Shown here one piece after another: positions 28,464 through 41,416 of a DNA stretch of 64,000 nucleotides. Below the pieces are notes generated by a model. That model did not search any database. It had not been told where the DNA came from and was given only the letters and a program-made list of their open reading frames with translations. This DNA comes from Prostheceraeus crozeri. Its lineage: Eukaryota; Platyhelminthes; Polycladida; Euryleptidae. The DNA lies in assembly GCA_907163375.1 (NCBI GenBank), contig CAJQUW010005278.1:1-64000 (forward strand), written 5' to 3'. Each line of letters begins with the position of its first letter. The stretch's first letter is position 1. Both the position numbers and the translations under genes were made by a program.

Positions 28464-31400
28464 TTAAAAAGGTAAAGTAGTTATTCCATCAGGTAAATTT
28501 TTTCTTTTATCATCAAATGGATCTAGTGCTAATTTATGTTCCTCTTTTAAATACATTTTATGTTTCTTTGAATTAAGTCTATAATTACATGAGGTTTTTA
28601 TTTCATTATTAGATAATGCATTCTTATAATCTTGAAATGTTATTTGGTTATCCACTGATGCCTTTGAAATTCCTTTTAATGTTTTATGTGTTTTAATATT
28701 ATTAGTTGTGTTATAACAATAACATTTAGATTTTAAAAATATAGCTTCTGTTATGAAATCTTCATTTCCTTCTAATTCATCTTTTACTTTACATAAATCA
28801 GAAGGATGAATGATATCTTTTATTTTATTAATTTTTTCATCAAGTGAAGAATTATATGGTATTGTTAATTCTAAGAAAACGGAATCCGTATCTGTAAAGT
28901 GCAATTTATAGTTTTGCCATAAGCAGGTGCTAAATAATCATATATAAATTTATACATAAATAGTTTAGCTAATTCTAATATAGTGAATCCAATAAAATTA
29001 AACTTATCATGTTTTACGCTGATTCGACGTAAATGTACAGCACATAGATTATCACTAAATCTAGTAGTTCTTTTATATGTAGGTTTCCTTGTTAAATTTT
29101 GAAACCTATCTTTATCATAAACTATTTCAATATTTTGTCTATTACGCACATTTTCTAAAGTCTTGCCATAAAATGCATTATTCATTAATTTAAAGAATAC
29201 GTTTCCAAAATCATCTTTATTTCCTTTAGCTATTTTACGCTTTTCAATATTGAACTCTATATAATTTTTTAACCACCTAGATTTTTTAAACACTAGTTTT
29301 CGATGTATTTTAGTGAGAATCATTCCATGTTCTAAATACCAATCTAGCATTCTTCCTTCAACAACATACTTTCCTTTATTACTTTGTGTTAACATAAGTT
29401 TTTTGTTGGTCTGTATTTCTTAGGAATTAAAGATTTTTGATAATCTGAAAAATCTTTTATATTGGGAATTTTGTTTTCGGGACAGAATGGATAATATTTT
29501 GTTGCGCCTTTTATATAATCAGGGTATACTAAATCAACGTCATAAATATAAACATGATTATAATTTCCATCATATGTAGGTTCGTATTCAAGAATATTAC
29601 ACCATGACATTTCACCTGTTGGTAATTCTTGTATCATGCAAGAAGAATATAAGCTATTAAAATCATAATATAACAAATAGTTTTCTCTCATGAATTCATC
29701 AACTGGTGCTTGACTCTCTTCATTTGATATAAGTCCTTCTATATTTTGATTAAACAATTCTATAAACTGATCGCTTTCTTCTGGAGATAAAGGTTTATAT
29801 ATTCCATAATCATCAGGATTTACTTTTTTATTGTAACACTGTACATAACGATTACCTAAAAATGATGAAGCACCACCTCTAATACCAGATTCAAAAAATA
29901 ATAATTTATCATATGTATTTTCTTTATAATGTTTAAGTTTAACACCAGCATGTTTTAATCCTGCTAACCATGTTAAACCTGGTGTAGAATAACAATAACA
30001 TGGATCTATTCCGTAATATTCTAAACACATGTCACGAAAGTTTTCAAAAAGATCAGTAAGTATTAATACATCTATCTGAAGATATTTCATTGTATAATCA
30101 TACATTGTTCTACAATTTAACTCTCTCCAATTTTTTTCAGCTTCTGCATAGTCTTCTTCGGATAATTGTGATTGTTTTAATGTTGATTTAAATTTATTTA
30201 TTGGAGGAAGTTTTTGTTCTTTCATTATTTCATTTATTCTATTTATCTATCCAGTTAAATATTCATACGGAAATATGCCTTTTAAAGGTTCTAAATTACA
30301 TTTATTTAATATTTTACATTGTCCAGGTTTGAAAGTTTTTCCCATAACATCTAATGAATAAGGAGTAAAAAATCTAAATGCATCTAAAATTCTAATACAA
30401 CCTAATTGCATTGAAAAAATTCTTCTTCTTGTTTACATAGTACATTTATTTGTTGTTGTTGTAATTTTTCAGATGAAAATAAATCTCTCATTACTAAATG
30501 GAAATCATATTTAGAACCATTGTAGAAATATAAGGGAACAAAGTTATATTTAAATTTATTAGCATTAAGATTACAAGAATTATGTGCTTCACCTCTATAT
30601 AATCCATTTAGATGATCATGATCTTTTACTTTATCAAGATATCTACCTCTGCCAGTTTTATAATTATTTGTAAATTCTTTTCCACAGTAATAACATTTTG
30701 TGTCATCAATAAAATGATATTTTTCTTCATCCGTTAATGGAAGCATTGGTATATTTGTTTCAAGCAATTGTGAAAAACGTCCTTGTAATTCTTCTACTTT
30801 CTTTGTAAACATTTCTGAACTATCTTCACCATAGTATTGATAATATTCTGATTTAAATAATTCAGGATAATTTGAATGAATGTACATTCCCCAACATAAT
30901 GGTTTTTGTTCAAATAAATATTTTTCTTTACTTTGATCAGGTGCACTTTTTTCATATTTACCATTATCAGAATTTTGTGTTATGTTAACATTATATGCTT
31001 CGAAATCACAATAAATAGTAAAGGTTCTTTATTTTTTCAAATAATGTCTATTATATATTAAATAATCTTCTTTAGGAAAAGTATTTTCAACTGCTTCATT
31101 TTGTTGGCAATTCTCCAAATGTCTATTCATTTCTTCTTTGGTTCTAAAGCTCGTCATACATTGGAGACAGGGAAAATTAGCATTATCTGATGTTTTTGTA
31201 AATATAGAAACATCTTTACACAATATAAAATGACCCTGATAATATAATATATTCGCTTGTGCTGATTGTTTCGTTTGTTTTAATTTTTCAAATTTATCTT
31301 GATATATTTCATGTGTTAAATCGATATATCTTGTAAGATCATATACAGTTTGATAATTTTTCTGCTTAATTATTTCTAACTGTTGTTCATATTTTTTATT

Positions 31401-32850
31401 ATATTGTTCTTTATATTGTTGTTGACAGTTTTTAAAACATTCATTTATTTTTTGATTGGGCCATTTTCTTCATTATTTAATTCTTCATTTAATCTTTGAA
31501 TCGTTTCTATCTTATTTTGATATTTATGGAGATATTCTTGTAGTAACATTTTTGATTGTTGAAAATAATCTATTTTACATTTTGATAAAATTTTATTTAA
31601 ATTTTGTAGTTTTTATTGATATTCTAAAGATAAAGATGAATAATTGGAATCATAATCATAATTAAAATTTCGTCCTTTATAATTATTATGATTAATCATT
31701 ATTGGTGATAATGTTTTAACAATTTCAAATTTTTCAGTACATATTTCATTTCCTTGGTAAAAAATATTATGATGCATGTAATTTCCTCTATCATTATATA
31801 CTATTTCTGATTGACATAAATTTTTGTTATTCAAATAAAATTTTTTTGAATCTGAGTAAAATGGAGTAATATCACCAATAGAAACATAATTCGCATTTAA
31901 TTCAAAAACATTTACTTCTATTAAATTTTTATTTTTTTATGAAACTTTATTAACTTATTGTAATCATATGGAAATTCATCTAAGCCGGCAGAGAGATCAA
32001 ATTCATTTATGTATTCTTCTTTATTATAGTGACTTAGTCTTTCTTTGTGATATTCTGTAGGATGTAAATGTGCTATAATACTGAACAGAAAACAACGTTC
32101 ATCTTCATTTTTTATGTTGATTATTTGTGGTGAACTGAAAGGTAAAGGAACATAACTACCACCAGTATTATTTTTATATTTATGAATTATTATTTTCTCA
32201 AAATTTTCTCCTCTTATTATCACAAATCTGCAACGAGATTCACGTAACTGGGCTTCAATTATACAATTTTCTAATTTATTTATCATCGATTCAAATATGG
32301 GTTGTATATCATTTACATTATGAATTTCTTGTGAATTTGTAAAATGTCCTTGTATTATTTCTTCAGGATTTCCATCAGGTCCATTCTTTGTATAAAGTAC
32401 TTCTACATTCATATAACATTTGAAAGATTTCTTAAATATTTTTAAAAAGTTTGTTAATACATCATAAAAAGTTTCATCGGTTTCATTATGTTCAACAGAC
32501 TCATCAAATAAATATTTTATATCTGTTACAACTTCATCAAATTCATCTATTTCGTTAAATTCATCAGTATCACTAAATAAATATCTTCCATCTGGTACAT
32601 GTTCATCTTCACTATTAAAAACTTTTTTATATTCCGAATGTGAATAATCATCAAATATTTTTTTAACTTTTATATCAGTAGGTAATTTTTCTAGATAGTT
32701 TTTATAATTATTTAATTTTAATATATTTCCTTCATCAACTCAATCTACATATTGTAAATGCAATTTACTTTGTAAATGAGATTGATAACTTCTTTTTGTT
32801 TGCAACTTCCTTTACATAAGACACAATAAAACTTTTCCATTTTTTGTTTT
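28464..32850 (-). pseudogene. Protein-primed DNA polymerase B, broken
   Basis: Fragments follow the same order as the intact polymerase of Polinton 1: a Cys-containing N-terminal module (DERCFLFSIIAHLHP), C2H2-like finger sequence, an endonuclease VII-like cluster (CYYCGKEF, KDHDHLNGLYRG, HNSCN), exonuclease YDFHLVM and YLQIDVLILTDLF, then polymerase motif A DFNSLYSS, motif B NAFYGKT and motif C HFTDTDSVF. Many fragment ends show heavy decay, about six or more breaks. The mariner at 32921 lies just upstream. Confidence 0.9.
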
Positions 32851-32920
32851 TTAAAGAAAAAATTTGTGTTTTAATTTTAGATGTAAACATTCTAATATGA
32901 AGGTCTTGAGAGTTATTATA

Positions 32921-34992
32921 CAAGGTGTTTCAAAAGTAGGCTAACAGTTGATTTTGCCCTAGGAAATCTATGTTGACCGTTCTATTGGCGATTTACACCT
33001 GAATCAGTCGATGGATATCCATGATCAGTCCAACATGAGCCATAGACTTCGAAGTAATTGCTACTATCATTTAGAAGTCTATGCAGTAGCATTCCATTGG
33101 CAAAGGAATTTTGAAATCTATCATGGACAAGATATAGCACCAATCTGACATTACGTACATGGATATGTTCAATTAATTTGATTTGAATCAAACACTGTTA
33201 GTTTGACTTGAAGTGAATTAAACAAGCTTGAAGCTTTTTTGAATTTGCTGCTTCTGTCATGTCAGGTCATCTAAAAGATGATCAGAGAAAATGGATTTTG
33301 AAATCCTTTTGGAATAACAAGAATGCTGAAAAGGTGCGAATGGATTGGAGAGATGCCTTTCACAGCAATCCTCCATCAAGATTTGCTATTTATCGCATTC
33401 GAGATAAATTTGAAAAGACCGGTTCGGTAGAGAATGCACCGAAGTCAGGACGCCCTCGATCAGTTTCAATAACATCAAACGAGGAGCTAGTGGCCCAAAC
33501 ATTTGTTCAAAGTCCGAAGAAGTCAACAAGAAGAGCCTCATTGGAGTTGGACATTTCTCTAAGCTCTACTTGGAGACTGATGAGGAAAGTTGAGTTGAAA
33601 CCATACCGACCCAGACTGTTGCAGCACCTTCTACCGGATGATGCTGAACGACGCTTGCAGTTTGCTGTGCTCATGTTGTCGGAAATTCGGGAGAACCCAG
33701 ATTTGCTTGACAAGATAGTTTGGTCTGACGAAGCCAGTTTCAAACTATCAGGTCACGTAAATAGACATAACTGTGTCTACTGGTTCCCTGAAAATCCGCA
33801 CATGGTATGAACAAATGAGCTGAACCAGCCTGGCTTAACCGTCTGGGCCGGTATGTCAAGCAACGGTGTGATTCGGCCAGTATTTTTTGAAAGAACTGTG
33901 ACGGCTGAGGTGTACCTTCAAATGCTCCAATCCTTTGCGATTCCTGAGATGCAGTCATTGAACAAATTCAATGAGCTGTGCTTTCAGCAGGATGGTGCAC
34001 CAGCGCATTTTGCAGTGAGTGTCAGAAGCTATCTGAATGACACTTTTCCAGGAAAGTGGATCGGGAGATGTGGTAGCATCCTTTGGCCTCCTCGCTCTCC
34101 CGATCTAACTCCGATGGACTTTTTCTTTTGGGACGTTGTAAAGGAGAAAGTGTACGGACGAAAACCTCACACACTTTCTCAACTCCGCTCCTACATCACA
34201 GATGCCTGTCAAGAGATCAGTGATGACAGGAACTTATGCAGAACTGTGTGCCACAGTGTGGCCGAAAGACTACAAGAATGTGCCGATGTCCATGGTGGAC
34301 ATTTTGAGCATTTGCGTTCGTGAATTTTTGCAACTTTAAGTTGATTAATTTTTTGATATGTTGAATAAGCCTTGGTTATTCATTTGTTCATTTTTCTGTT
34401 AGGAAACCAAGCAAACAAAATGGTAGTTGTTTTAATGTTAATACCTTTATTAATTTCAGCCTCCTCTAGGCCATCGTCAGAAGCTTCTGACGATGGTCTA
34501 AGAGGAGGCTGGAATTAACAAAGGTGAAGGACATTTGGATGTCAGCTGTTCTTCCTTCTTCGCCTCCCTGTCTTGTGTTGACGACAGCGTCTTCGTGCAC
34601 CAGGCTGAGGGGCGCGGAGGACATTCGAATGTCAGCTGTTCTTCCTTCTCCGCAGTAACACTGAAACAACTACTATCTTGTTTACATGGTTTCCTAATAA
34701 TTTTTTTTTGATAGATGTTGGATAGTTATTCGACTTCTCATGATCGGTATAGATTCAAATTGGGTTGTAGTGAAATATGTAGGCATGAAAACACTGGAGA
34801 TCATGAGATATTTTAATATGATTTACGCGATGTCAAAGAGTATTGAATTTTTGCCCCTTACGAATACAAGGCATATTAGCTATCTGTGGCATCGTGAAAA
34901 AGATTATTATGACATAGCTTATTAATCTATAGCATTAAGACATAGCTTTTCAAGGCCAATTTCTACTGTTAGCCTACTTTTGAAACACCTTG
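32921..34992 (+). mobile_element. rosa-type (DD41D) mariner inserted in Polinton 2
   Basis: Perfect 28-bp inverted ends start CAAGGTGTTTCAAAAGTAGG (32921-32948, complement at 34965-34992), flanked by TA on both sides. The 2072-bp element carries one transposase gene. Insertion postdates Polinton 2. Confidence 0.93.
33259..34323 (+). pseudogene. DD41D mariner transposase with one in-frame stop
   Basis: The reading frame spans 354 codons plus a stop, near full family length. An N-terminal helix-turn-helix pair (RKWILKSFW, SRFAIYRIRDKFEKTG) would bind the inverted ends. Catalytic residues are D157 (VWSDEAS), D245 (FQQDGAP) and D287 (LTPMDFF); 41 residues separate the last two, the DD41D spacing of the rosa group. 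A single TGA at 33808-33810 interrupts an otherwise intact frame, so the copy is recent but probably dead. Confidence 0.9.
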
Positions 34993-34999
34993 TATATTA

Positions 35000-36276
35000 T
35001 TATTTCACGTTCTTTAGTTATTTTATTTTCTTTATCATATAAAGTCTTATCAAAAGATAATTTAAATTTATTATCACTAACTATTGATTCTTCATCAACA
35101 TCATAAATTACACTTTTGGTATAGGATCCCATTCTCTTATTGAAATATCTAACTCTAGATTATATTTATTATTTGATAATAATATAATAGAGAAAAATAT
35201 TGGTCTTTGATCTCTTTTGGAAAATTTAATAACACCACCATAATCTGAATCATTTTTAGTTTTTATTAAAGATGATAAAATTTTAAATTGATTAGATGTA
35301 AATCCTAATTTAAATTTTGTAGACCCGACACATAGTTGTCTAATAGTATCTTCAACTATTCCATCATTATTATTTTCAATTGTAAGAAAATGAAATTTAG
35401 ATGAATTTTGATTATATGTAGTATTAATATCATGTTGAGATCTACATTTTTCTTCACTTAAAGTTTCATAATCTTTTTTACCATTTACACCTTTTTCAGA
35501 TATTTCAGAATCTTCATCATTATTATTATAAGATTCTTCAAAATTATTATCATCAGATTCTTTAAAATTATTATGTTTATGATTATGGTCATTGTTAATA
35601 GTATAAGGTGTTGTCCACATATAAATTTTTTCTTGTTGTGCCAAACCATTTATATAAGATTTTAATAAATTAATATTTAAATTTGAATATAATCCTATAT
35701 AAGTATCATTATCATATCTTTGAGGCATTTCTACCATTTCTCTTTTATAAACAGTATCTCTATAATATACTTGACATAATAATTCTTCATTATGTTTTTT
35801 GCTCTCTATATGAATATTGTATTGGTTATGTTCATCAACAAATAATCTAATTTTTTCTTTCGAAAAAGATTTTAATTTTTTTACTAATTCCGTAACATTG
35901 ATGTAATTGATAATTTTTGTTTCTATCCAATCAGTATTACTAATTGGTAACACTGCTCTAATAAATCCGTAAACATTATTATGACCTATTATAACCATGT
36001 TTTCTTTATTCAAATACGCAACATCATCATATTTACTAACAATAGCCATAAATTTAATAAATGGATCACCTGGAAATATACAATAGTTGGTTTCTATAGA
36101 AGGTAAACCTTCTGTTCTTTAAATATTTCGGCTTGTAATCCAAACAAAAGATTAACATCTATACATGGATTATTATTGTTATCAAAACATTTATTTTCAA
36201 ATCCCGATGATCTCATCGAATAAGAAGAACAGGATGATACGAGCGAATATAATTTTTTTACATTTGCTTTTTCCAT
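35000..36276 (-). pseudogene. Unknown Polinton 2 minus-strand gene, broken
   Basis: The gene begins at an ATG at 36276, divergent from the 36323 gene. The larger open part (35108-36049) has an ordered N-terminal half (NVYGFIRAVLPI, INVTELVKKLKSF), a low-complexity Asn/Glu linker and a C-terminal half with FKLGFTSNQFKIL and LELDISIREW. It looks broken about once. The position upstream of PolB suggests a replication or regulatory role, but no family is recognised. Confidence 0.4.
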
Positions 36277-36322
36277 TTTTTTATTTTTATTAGAAAAAAA
36301 ATTTTTTTTTTATTGTTAGACA

Positions 36323-37143
36323 ATGATGTTACCAAGTGTTGTTGGAGGTGCATATATCCCGAATAATTGTGAATCAGAAATAGAAATAGAAAATTATATC
36401 ATGAAAACTGGAGACGTTTTATCTGGTCCATTGCATCTTTCTATTCTTCCGCAACAAAATACAGAGTTGACAAATAAACAATATGTTGATACACAAATCA
36501 ATGACTTAAAAGAAAAATATATAAACGATGTTTTGGTTCCACTGATGAATGAATTAAAGTTGCATAAACTTAATGACAAATCATTAAACGAAAAATTATT
36601 AAAACTTGATAAAAAGGATAGAGAGCTAGAAGCAGATATAGCAAAACTTTTTAAAAAGATTTCAGAACAATCAAAAATTTTAATATTACTTTCCTTAAAT
36701 TTAAAATCTGCAGTCATTAAAAATAAACATCAGATAAAAATGTTAAAAGAACAATTAGTGAAATAGAAAAACTTCCTGAAAGAATTAAAAAAAATTTAAA
36801 GCAGTTACAAGCTACATTCCAAAAAAGTGTTGATGAATTAAGTTCTAAAATTACTCAACAAATGAAAAAGATGATTAGAATAATAAATGAAGTAAACTCA
36901 CTTAATCAAAAAGTTGATAAAATGAAAAATCTTAAAATCAATTTAGAAAATGAATTAAAGAAAAATTTACAAGAAAACTCTAAAGAAAATAAAGAACAGT
37001 TAGATGCCGTTAAAAGACAATTAGATGTTCTTAAAATTAAGTTAAATGCACTTAAAACGGCGTTGAAGATTAATCAGCAGAAAATGCAAGTTAATAGAAA
37101 AGAAATTAAAGTACATCACACGCTGCTTGACGCAATAGATTAA
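36323..37143 (+). pseudogene. Coiled-coil fibre-like protein with phage tail-fibre motif
   Basis: Near the N-terminus the protein has MKTGDVLSGPLHLS, then a Pro, then ELTNKQYVDTQIN. This matches the repeat found in many phage tail fibres, where GD-M-GPL-L is followed by P and a K-YVD segment before a trimeric stalk. A long charged coiled coil follows (DKKDRELEADIAKLF and further downstream), suitable for a trimeric shaft. It looks broken about once. A receptor-binding fibre role is inferred. No counterpart is seen in Polinton 1. Confidence 0.6.
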
Positions 37144-37308
37144 GTGCAACAGTCAATTAATAAAGTTATCACGAAGTTGTTGTCCATTCACAAACGTAAA
37201 TCTTGATAGAACCAAAGGTTCTGAGGCTTTAGCCGATCGGACCAAAGGTCCTCAGGTTACTAACCAATCGTAAATATTTTTCCCAAAAGTCAAATTTAAT
37301 CCTAAAAA

Positions 37309-37839
37309 ATGCCTATAATTTATAAACACAATCTTAAACATTTTGCTTCAAATCAAAGAATTGCTCATGAACCACGTATGAATCCTGTATATCATTATGA
37401 TAATAGAGAAACAGTTCACACGGAAGGAGCTGGCATCTTCTCTGGTATTGGAAGTATCGTTAACTTAATTAAAAATAATAAAGATTTGATTACATCTGCT
37501 GCAAAAGGAGCAGCTGCTATAGGTAGTACAGCTAGTGGAATATCAAATGCTGTCAAGTCTCAAAACGAATTAAAACAACTAGAAGCTATTCGTAAACTTA
37601 GGAATGATTCCGAAGAACTAAAAAATTTAAAAAAACTTTCAGAGGAAACAAAAAATAAAATTGCTAACATAGCTGTTGGGGAAACCTTGAGGAGCGGAGC
37701 TCCGTCTGATAGTAAACATAAGAAGAAATCAGGCGTAGCCGTAAAACGTTCAATTGAAGAAATAAGAGGAAATGGCGTGAGCAGCAACCTTCGGTTTAAC
37801 CAGCAAAGCTGTAGCGGAGCTGGTCTAGCAAAATTCTAA
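37309..37839 (+). CDS. pVI-like virion protein
   Basis: This 176-aa protein starts in AAAAAATG context. It has an amphipathic or hydrophobic segment (GAGIFSGIGSIVNLI, SAAKGAAAIGSTASG), then a charged coiled coil and a basic C-terminal third. The glycine-led amphipathic helix resembles membrane-lytic adenovirus pVI and the Polinton 1 protein at 1754-2209. The frame is intact. Three short hairpins lie in its 3' third. Confidence 0.5.
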   Translation: MPIIYKHNLKHFASNQRIAHEPRMNPVYHYDNRETVHTEGAGIFSGIGSIVNLIKNNKDLITSAAKGAAAIGSTASGISNAVKSQNELKQLEAIRKLRNDSEELKNLKKLSEETKNKIANIAVGETLRSGAPSDSKHKKKSGVAVKRSIEEIRGNGVSSNLRFNQQSCSGAGLAKF

Positions 37840-37992
37840 AATTATGTTTTTTAGTAAAATTTTTTTTAGTAAATTTTTTTTAGCAAAATTTTCTTAGCAA
37901 AATTTTTTTAGTAAAATTTTTTTAGTAAAATTATTTTAGCAGAATTTTTTCTGTGTGTGAGAAAAAAAAATGTCAAATTATTTTTTATAAAA

Positions 37993-39249
37993 ATGTCTTC
38001 GCTTATCGAAAATAAATTTAGATTAGACGATCCTCCGTTCGTCAGTTGCAATCAAAAAAAGAATGACTATATAAGAATTGCTATGAATCCCGGATCTTCC
38101 AGTAGAGTAAATACTGGAGGTGATTTAATTTTTGAAGTTGATAATCAGCAGAGTTATATATATCTACCTGATTAATTTTTACACTGTGAATATTCTTTGT
38201 ATAGTGATGCCAATTTTACAACACCATTACCAGAAACCGATAATATTGCACTAGAGAATAATTTCTTTCCAAGATTATTTACACAAATGCGTTTAGATGT
38301 TGCAACTCAAAATATAGAAACAATAAGTGATTCTCCAGGTGTAATTGATACAATGCTTAGATTTGTAACAATTGGTGAAAATAATAAAAAGTATGAAATC
38401 GAAGGTTTGTTTCCTGATACTAATGATGGTATAATTGTTGATGATTTAACTCACGCTGGAACAGATGCAGCAGGAATTGCGAAAGATGTAGAAAATATTG
38501 CAAATCATTTCAATAAAACAAACAATAGTGCATATAAAGAAAGACGTGAATTTAGCAAGAAAAGTAAACCGACAGTAAATTGGTCATTGTCTCCATCATT
38601 CGGTTATTTAGATTATGATAAAATATCATATCAATTAAAATTTAAATTAATAATTCATCGTACAGCAAATAATGAATTGATCTTTTTTGGTAAGACTGGA
38701 AAAAAAGCATATTTAAAAATTGATAGACTTGAATGGTGGATAAAACATATTACTCCTAGTTTAGAGATTGAAACAGCTATTGCAAAAAGATTAAATACTA
38801 ACAAACCAATTCCAGTAAATTTTCTAAAGCGTACTGCTAGTTCAGTAACTTTTTCCGAACAAAGATTTAACTGGCATTTTACTAGAACTGCGAATACTCC
38901 AAGATATTTATTACTAACATTTCAAAGAAATAATTCTCCAAGTTTTGATAAGAACAACAATCTTTTTCATATTAATACAATTCGAAGTTTACAAGTTTCA
39001 TTAAATCAAACCCGATATCCAATTGATCCATTAAGATTCGATGATACCAATAATCAATTTATGGAAGGATATGTTTCTTATAGAAGTCTTTGTATAGAAT
39101 TTGGAGTTGAACCACAATTAACTCCTGGAGATTGGAGACATTTATATCCTGTTTTCTGTTTCGATTTAAGTGCACAATCTGAAGATATTATCAAGACTGG
39201 TTGTGATGTAACAATTAATATTGAAAAAAAGATTCCACAACTTCATTGA
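37993..39249 (+). pseudogene. Major capsid protein, short type, broken
   Basis: It is homologous to the 2212-3489 capsid of Polinton 1. An early strand block (GGDLIFEVDNQQSYIYLPD) corresponds to EFVIPGGSDDYIDL, and the C-terminal part (NQFMEGYVSYRSL, VFCFDLSAQSE) to DQFMRSYVDFMDV and IYAFDLTADSD. It looks broken about once. It lies among pVI-like genes, as expected for a virion cluster. Confidence 0.7.
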
Positions 39250-39492
39250 TAGCTTATGGTTTATTGCTAGAAGATGTAAAATATTCTATTGAAATTCTTA
39301 ATGGAAAGATGGCTAGGATAGGCTAAAGCCCAAGACTTCGTCGATTAATTAATTTTTTTTCATAACTTAAAATTTTGATAACTAGAATAGATTAAAAATT
39401 TTTGATAACTTAAAATTTTTTCGTAACTAGAATAGATTTAAAATTTTTGGTAACTTAAGAATTTTTGATAACTTAAAATTTTTTTACTAAAA

Positions 39493-39912
39493 ATGTCGCA
39501 AGCAAAAAGTAATAATAATAAAACTGTTGAATTAAAATTACGTAATATTGTTGACAAAAATACCCCTAAAACTATTACGATTAACAAAAAAAAGTATTAC
39601 ATAAGTAAACCAATGATAGAGAATATTCAATTACAAGAAGAAAAGAATGGCGGGATTCTCCCATTAATTCCACTAATAATAGGTGGTATAGCAGCAGCAG
39701 GAAGTGTTGCAGGTGGGACAGCTGGTATTGAACAAGCAGTAAATAAAAATAAATTAGAGAAGGCAGCATTAGAAAAACAAAAACGTCATAATAGAGAGTT
39801 AGAGAAAGTTGCTAGAGGGCATGGAGTAGTAGATAATTTTATTAGTAAATTAAATTTAGTTGATGAAGGAAAACGAGTTCTTAAAATATTCTCCGCAATG
39901 TTGATGATTTAA
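39493..39912 (+). CDS. Gly-rich transmembrane pVI/PLA2-associated protein
   Basis: This 139-aa protein has a hydrophobic segment (GGILPLIPLIIGGIAAAGSV, then AGGTAGIEQAV) followed by a charged helix with KQKRHNRELEKVARGHG. This signature recurs in invertebrate Polinton proteins and suggests a membrane-active virion component. It starts in AAAAATG context. The open frame may be slightly altered at its 3' end. Confidence 0.5.
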   Translation: MSQAKSNNNKTVELKLRNIVDKNTPKTITINKKKYYISKPMIENIQLQEEKNGGILPLIPLIIGGIAAAGSVAGGTAGIEQAVNKNKLEKAALEKQKRHNRELEKVARGHGVVDNFISKLNLVDEGKRVLKIFSAMLMI

Positions 39913-40013
39913 TTGAAATTAAAGAAACTAAAGATGGTTCTGGAATATATCTAAGTCCTAGTAAGATAAGGTAAAACATTTATTTTATCTTTAAAATTTT
40001 TTTATCTTTAAAA

Positions 40014-41321
40014 ATGAATTCTACAAATTCCGAAAATTTAATTAAATTAAAAATTGCTAATTTAGATTTATTGAATTATCTATTAAACAAAAATAAAAAC
40101 TCAAACTGTCAGCATACTGGAGGTGACATACAAAAAACATTAGAAAACTTTCCTGGATTTATTTGGAGTAAATATTCGAAAGAATAACATCTTCCCGGTC
40201 ATTCATATACTGGTCCAGGAACTCGATTAGATATAAGACTAGATGAGAACAATAATCCGAAACCAGGTGAAGAACCAATAAATAGAGTAGATGCCGCAGC
40301 TTACAGGCATGATTTAGCTTATCGAAATCATGATCTAAGTTCTCGACATGCAGCTGATAAGAAGATGATTCAAGAATTAGATAGTATTCAAAATCCTACA
40401 TTTAGAGAAAAAATTGAAAGAATGTTTGTTAAGAAAGCTTTACAAGCTAAAATATTATTCGGACAGGGTTTAAATGAAACGACAGCAAAGCTGTCTGAGA
40501 GCAACGCTCGAACCTACGCGTCTGAAATTCATAGGGAATACAGAAGGCCTAAATATTTATTGAAAGTAAAAGTATTTAATAAAGATGATATTTGGAGTGC
40601 TGATCTTATTCATATGCCGAATGAAAAAGATTATAAATACGCATTGACCGTTATAGATTTATATACACGATACGCTTGGGTAAAGCCTTTAAAAAATAAA
40701 AGTGGTCTGTCAGTTAAATATGCGTTTGAAGAAATCTTTAAAGAAAGTAAGAGAAAGCCAAAAAAATTGTTTGTTGATAAAGGGTCGGAATTTTATAACC
40801 GAAACGTTCAGCCACTATTTGAAACTGTTTATTCAACTGAAAATGCAGGGAAGGCCGTAGTGATAGAAAGATTCAATCGGACGTTAAAAAATAAATTATT
40901 CAAGAAATTTACTGAGCAAAGAAATCAGAAATGGTTGAAGATATTACCAGGAATTGTAGAAGAGTACAATAATAAAGTTCATTCTGGTATTGAAGAAACC
41001 CCAAAGAATGCTTCTGACGACCCTGATTTAATACGAAAGAAAATATTCGAGAATAATTATTCGAACGAAAATAATAATTTGAATGAGAGTAATCCGAATT
41101 TACAGAAACGTAAGCCGAAATTTAAAATTGGAGATAGAGTTAGAATATTTAAATATAAGAATAAATTTGAAAAAGGCTTCGTCGGATACTGGACTAAAGA
41201 AATATTTGAAGTTTGTAAAATAAACCAAACTTATCCGATTACTTATGAAATCAAAGATTTAGATAATGAAGATATCAGAGGCCGTTTTTATCAAAATGAA
41301 TTACAACGAACTGATTTTTAA
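40014..41321 (+). pseudogene. Parvovirus-type phospholipase A2 domain in frame with integrase
   Basis: The upstream part carries a secreted-type PLA2 signature in parvovirus VP1 order: YTGPGTRLD (calcium loop), PGEEPINRVDAAAYRHDLAY (catalytic His-Asp) and ADKKMIQELD. The open downstream frame (40365-41321) continues without a stop into a DDE integrase: D80 (WSADL), D138 (FVDKG) and E168 (VIERFN), then a C-terminal SH3-like part (KIGDRVRIFKY). No chromodomain is visible, unlike Polinton 1. It looks broken about once, upstream of the integrase. PLA2 in parvoviruses opens endosomal membranes during entry. Confidence 0.75.
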
Positions 41322-41416
41322 TTATCATTATTATTATTATTATTATTATTGGAACTAACGTTTCGGGAATGAAATTTCCTTGTTAGGCGCAGCCATAGAA
41401 CCTACGGTTCGTTCAA

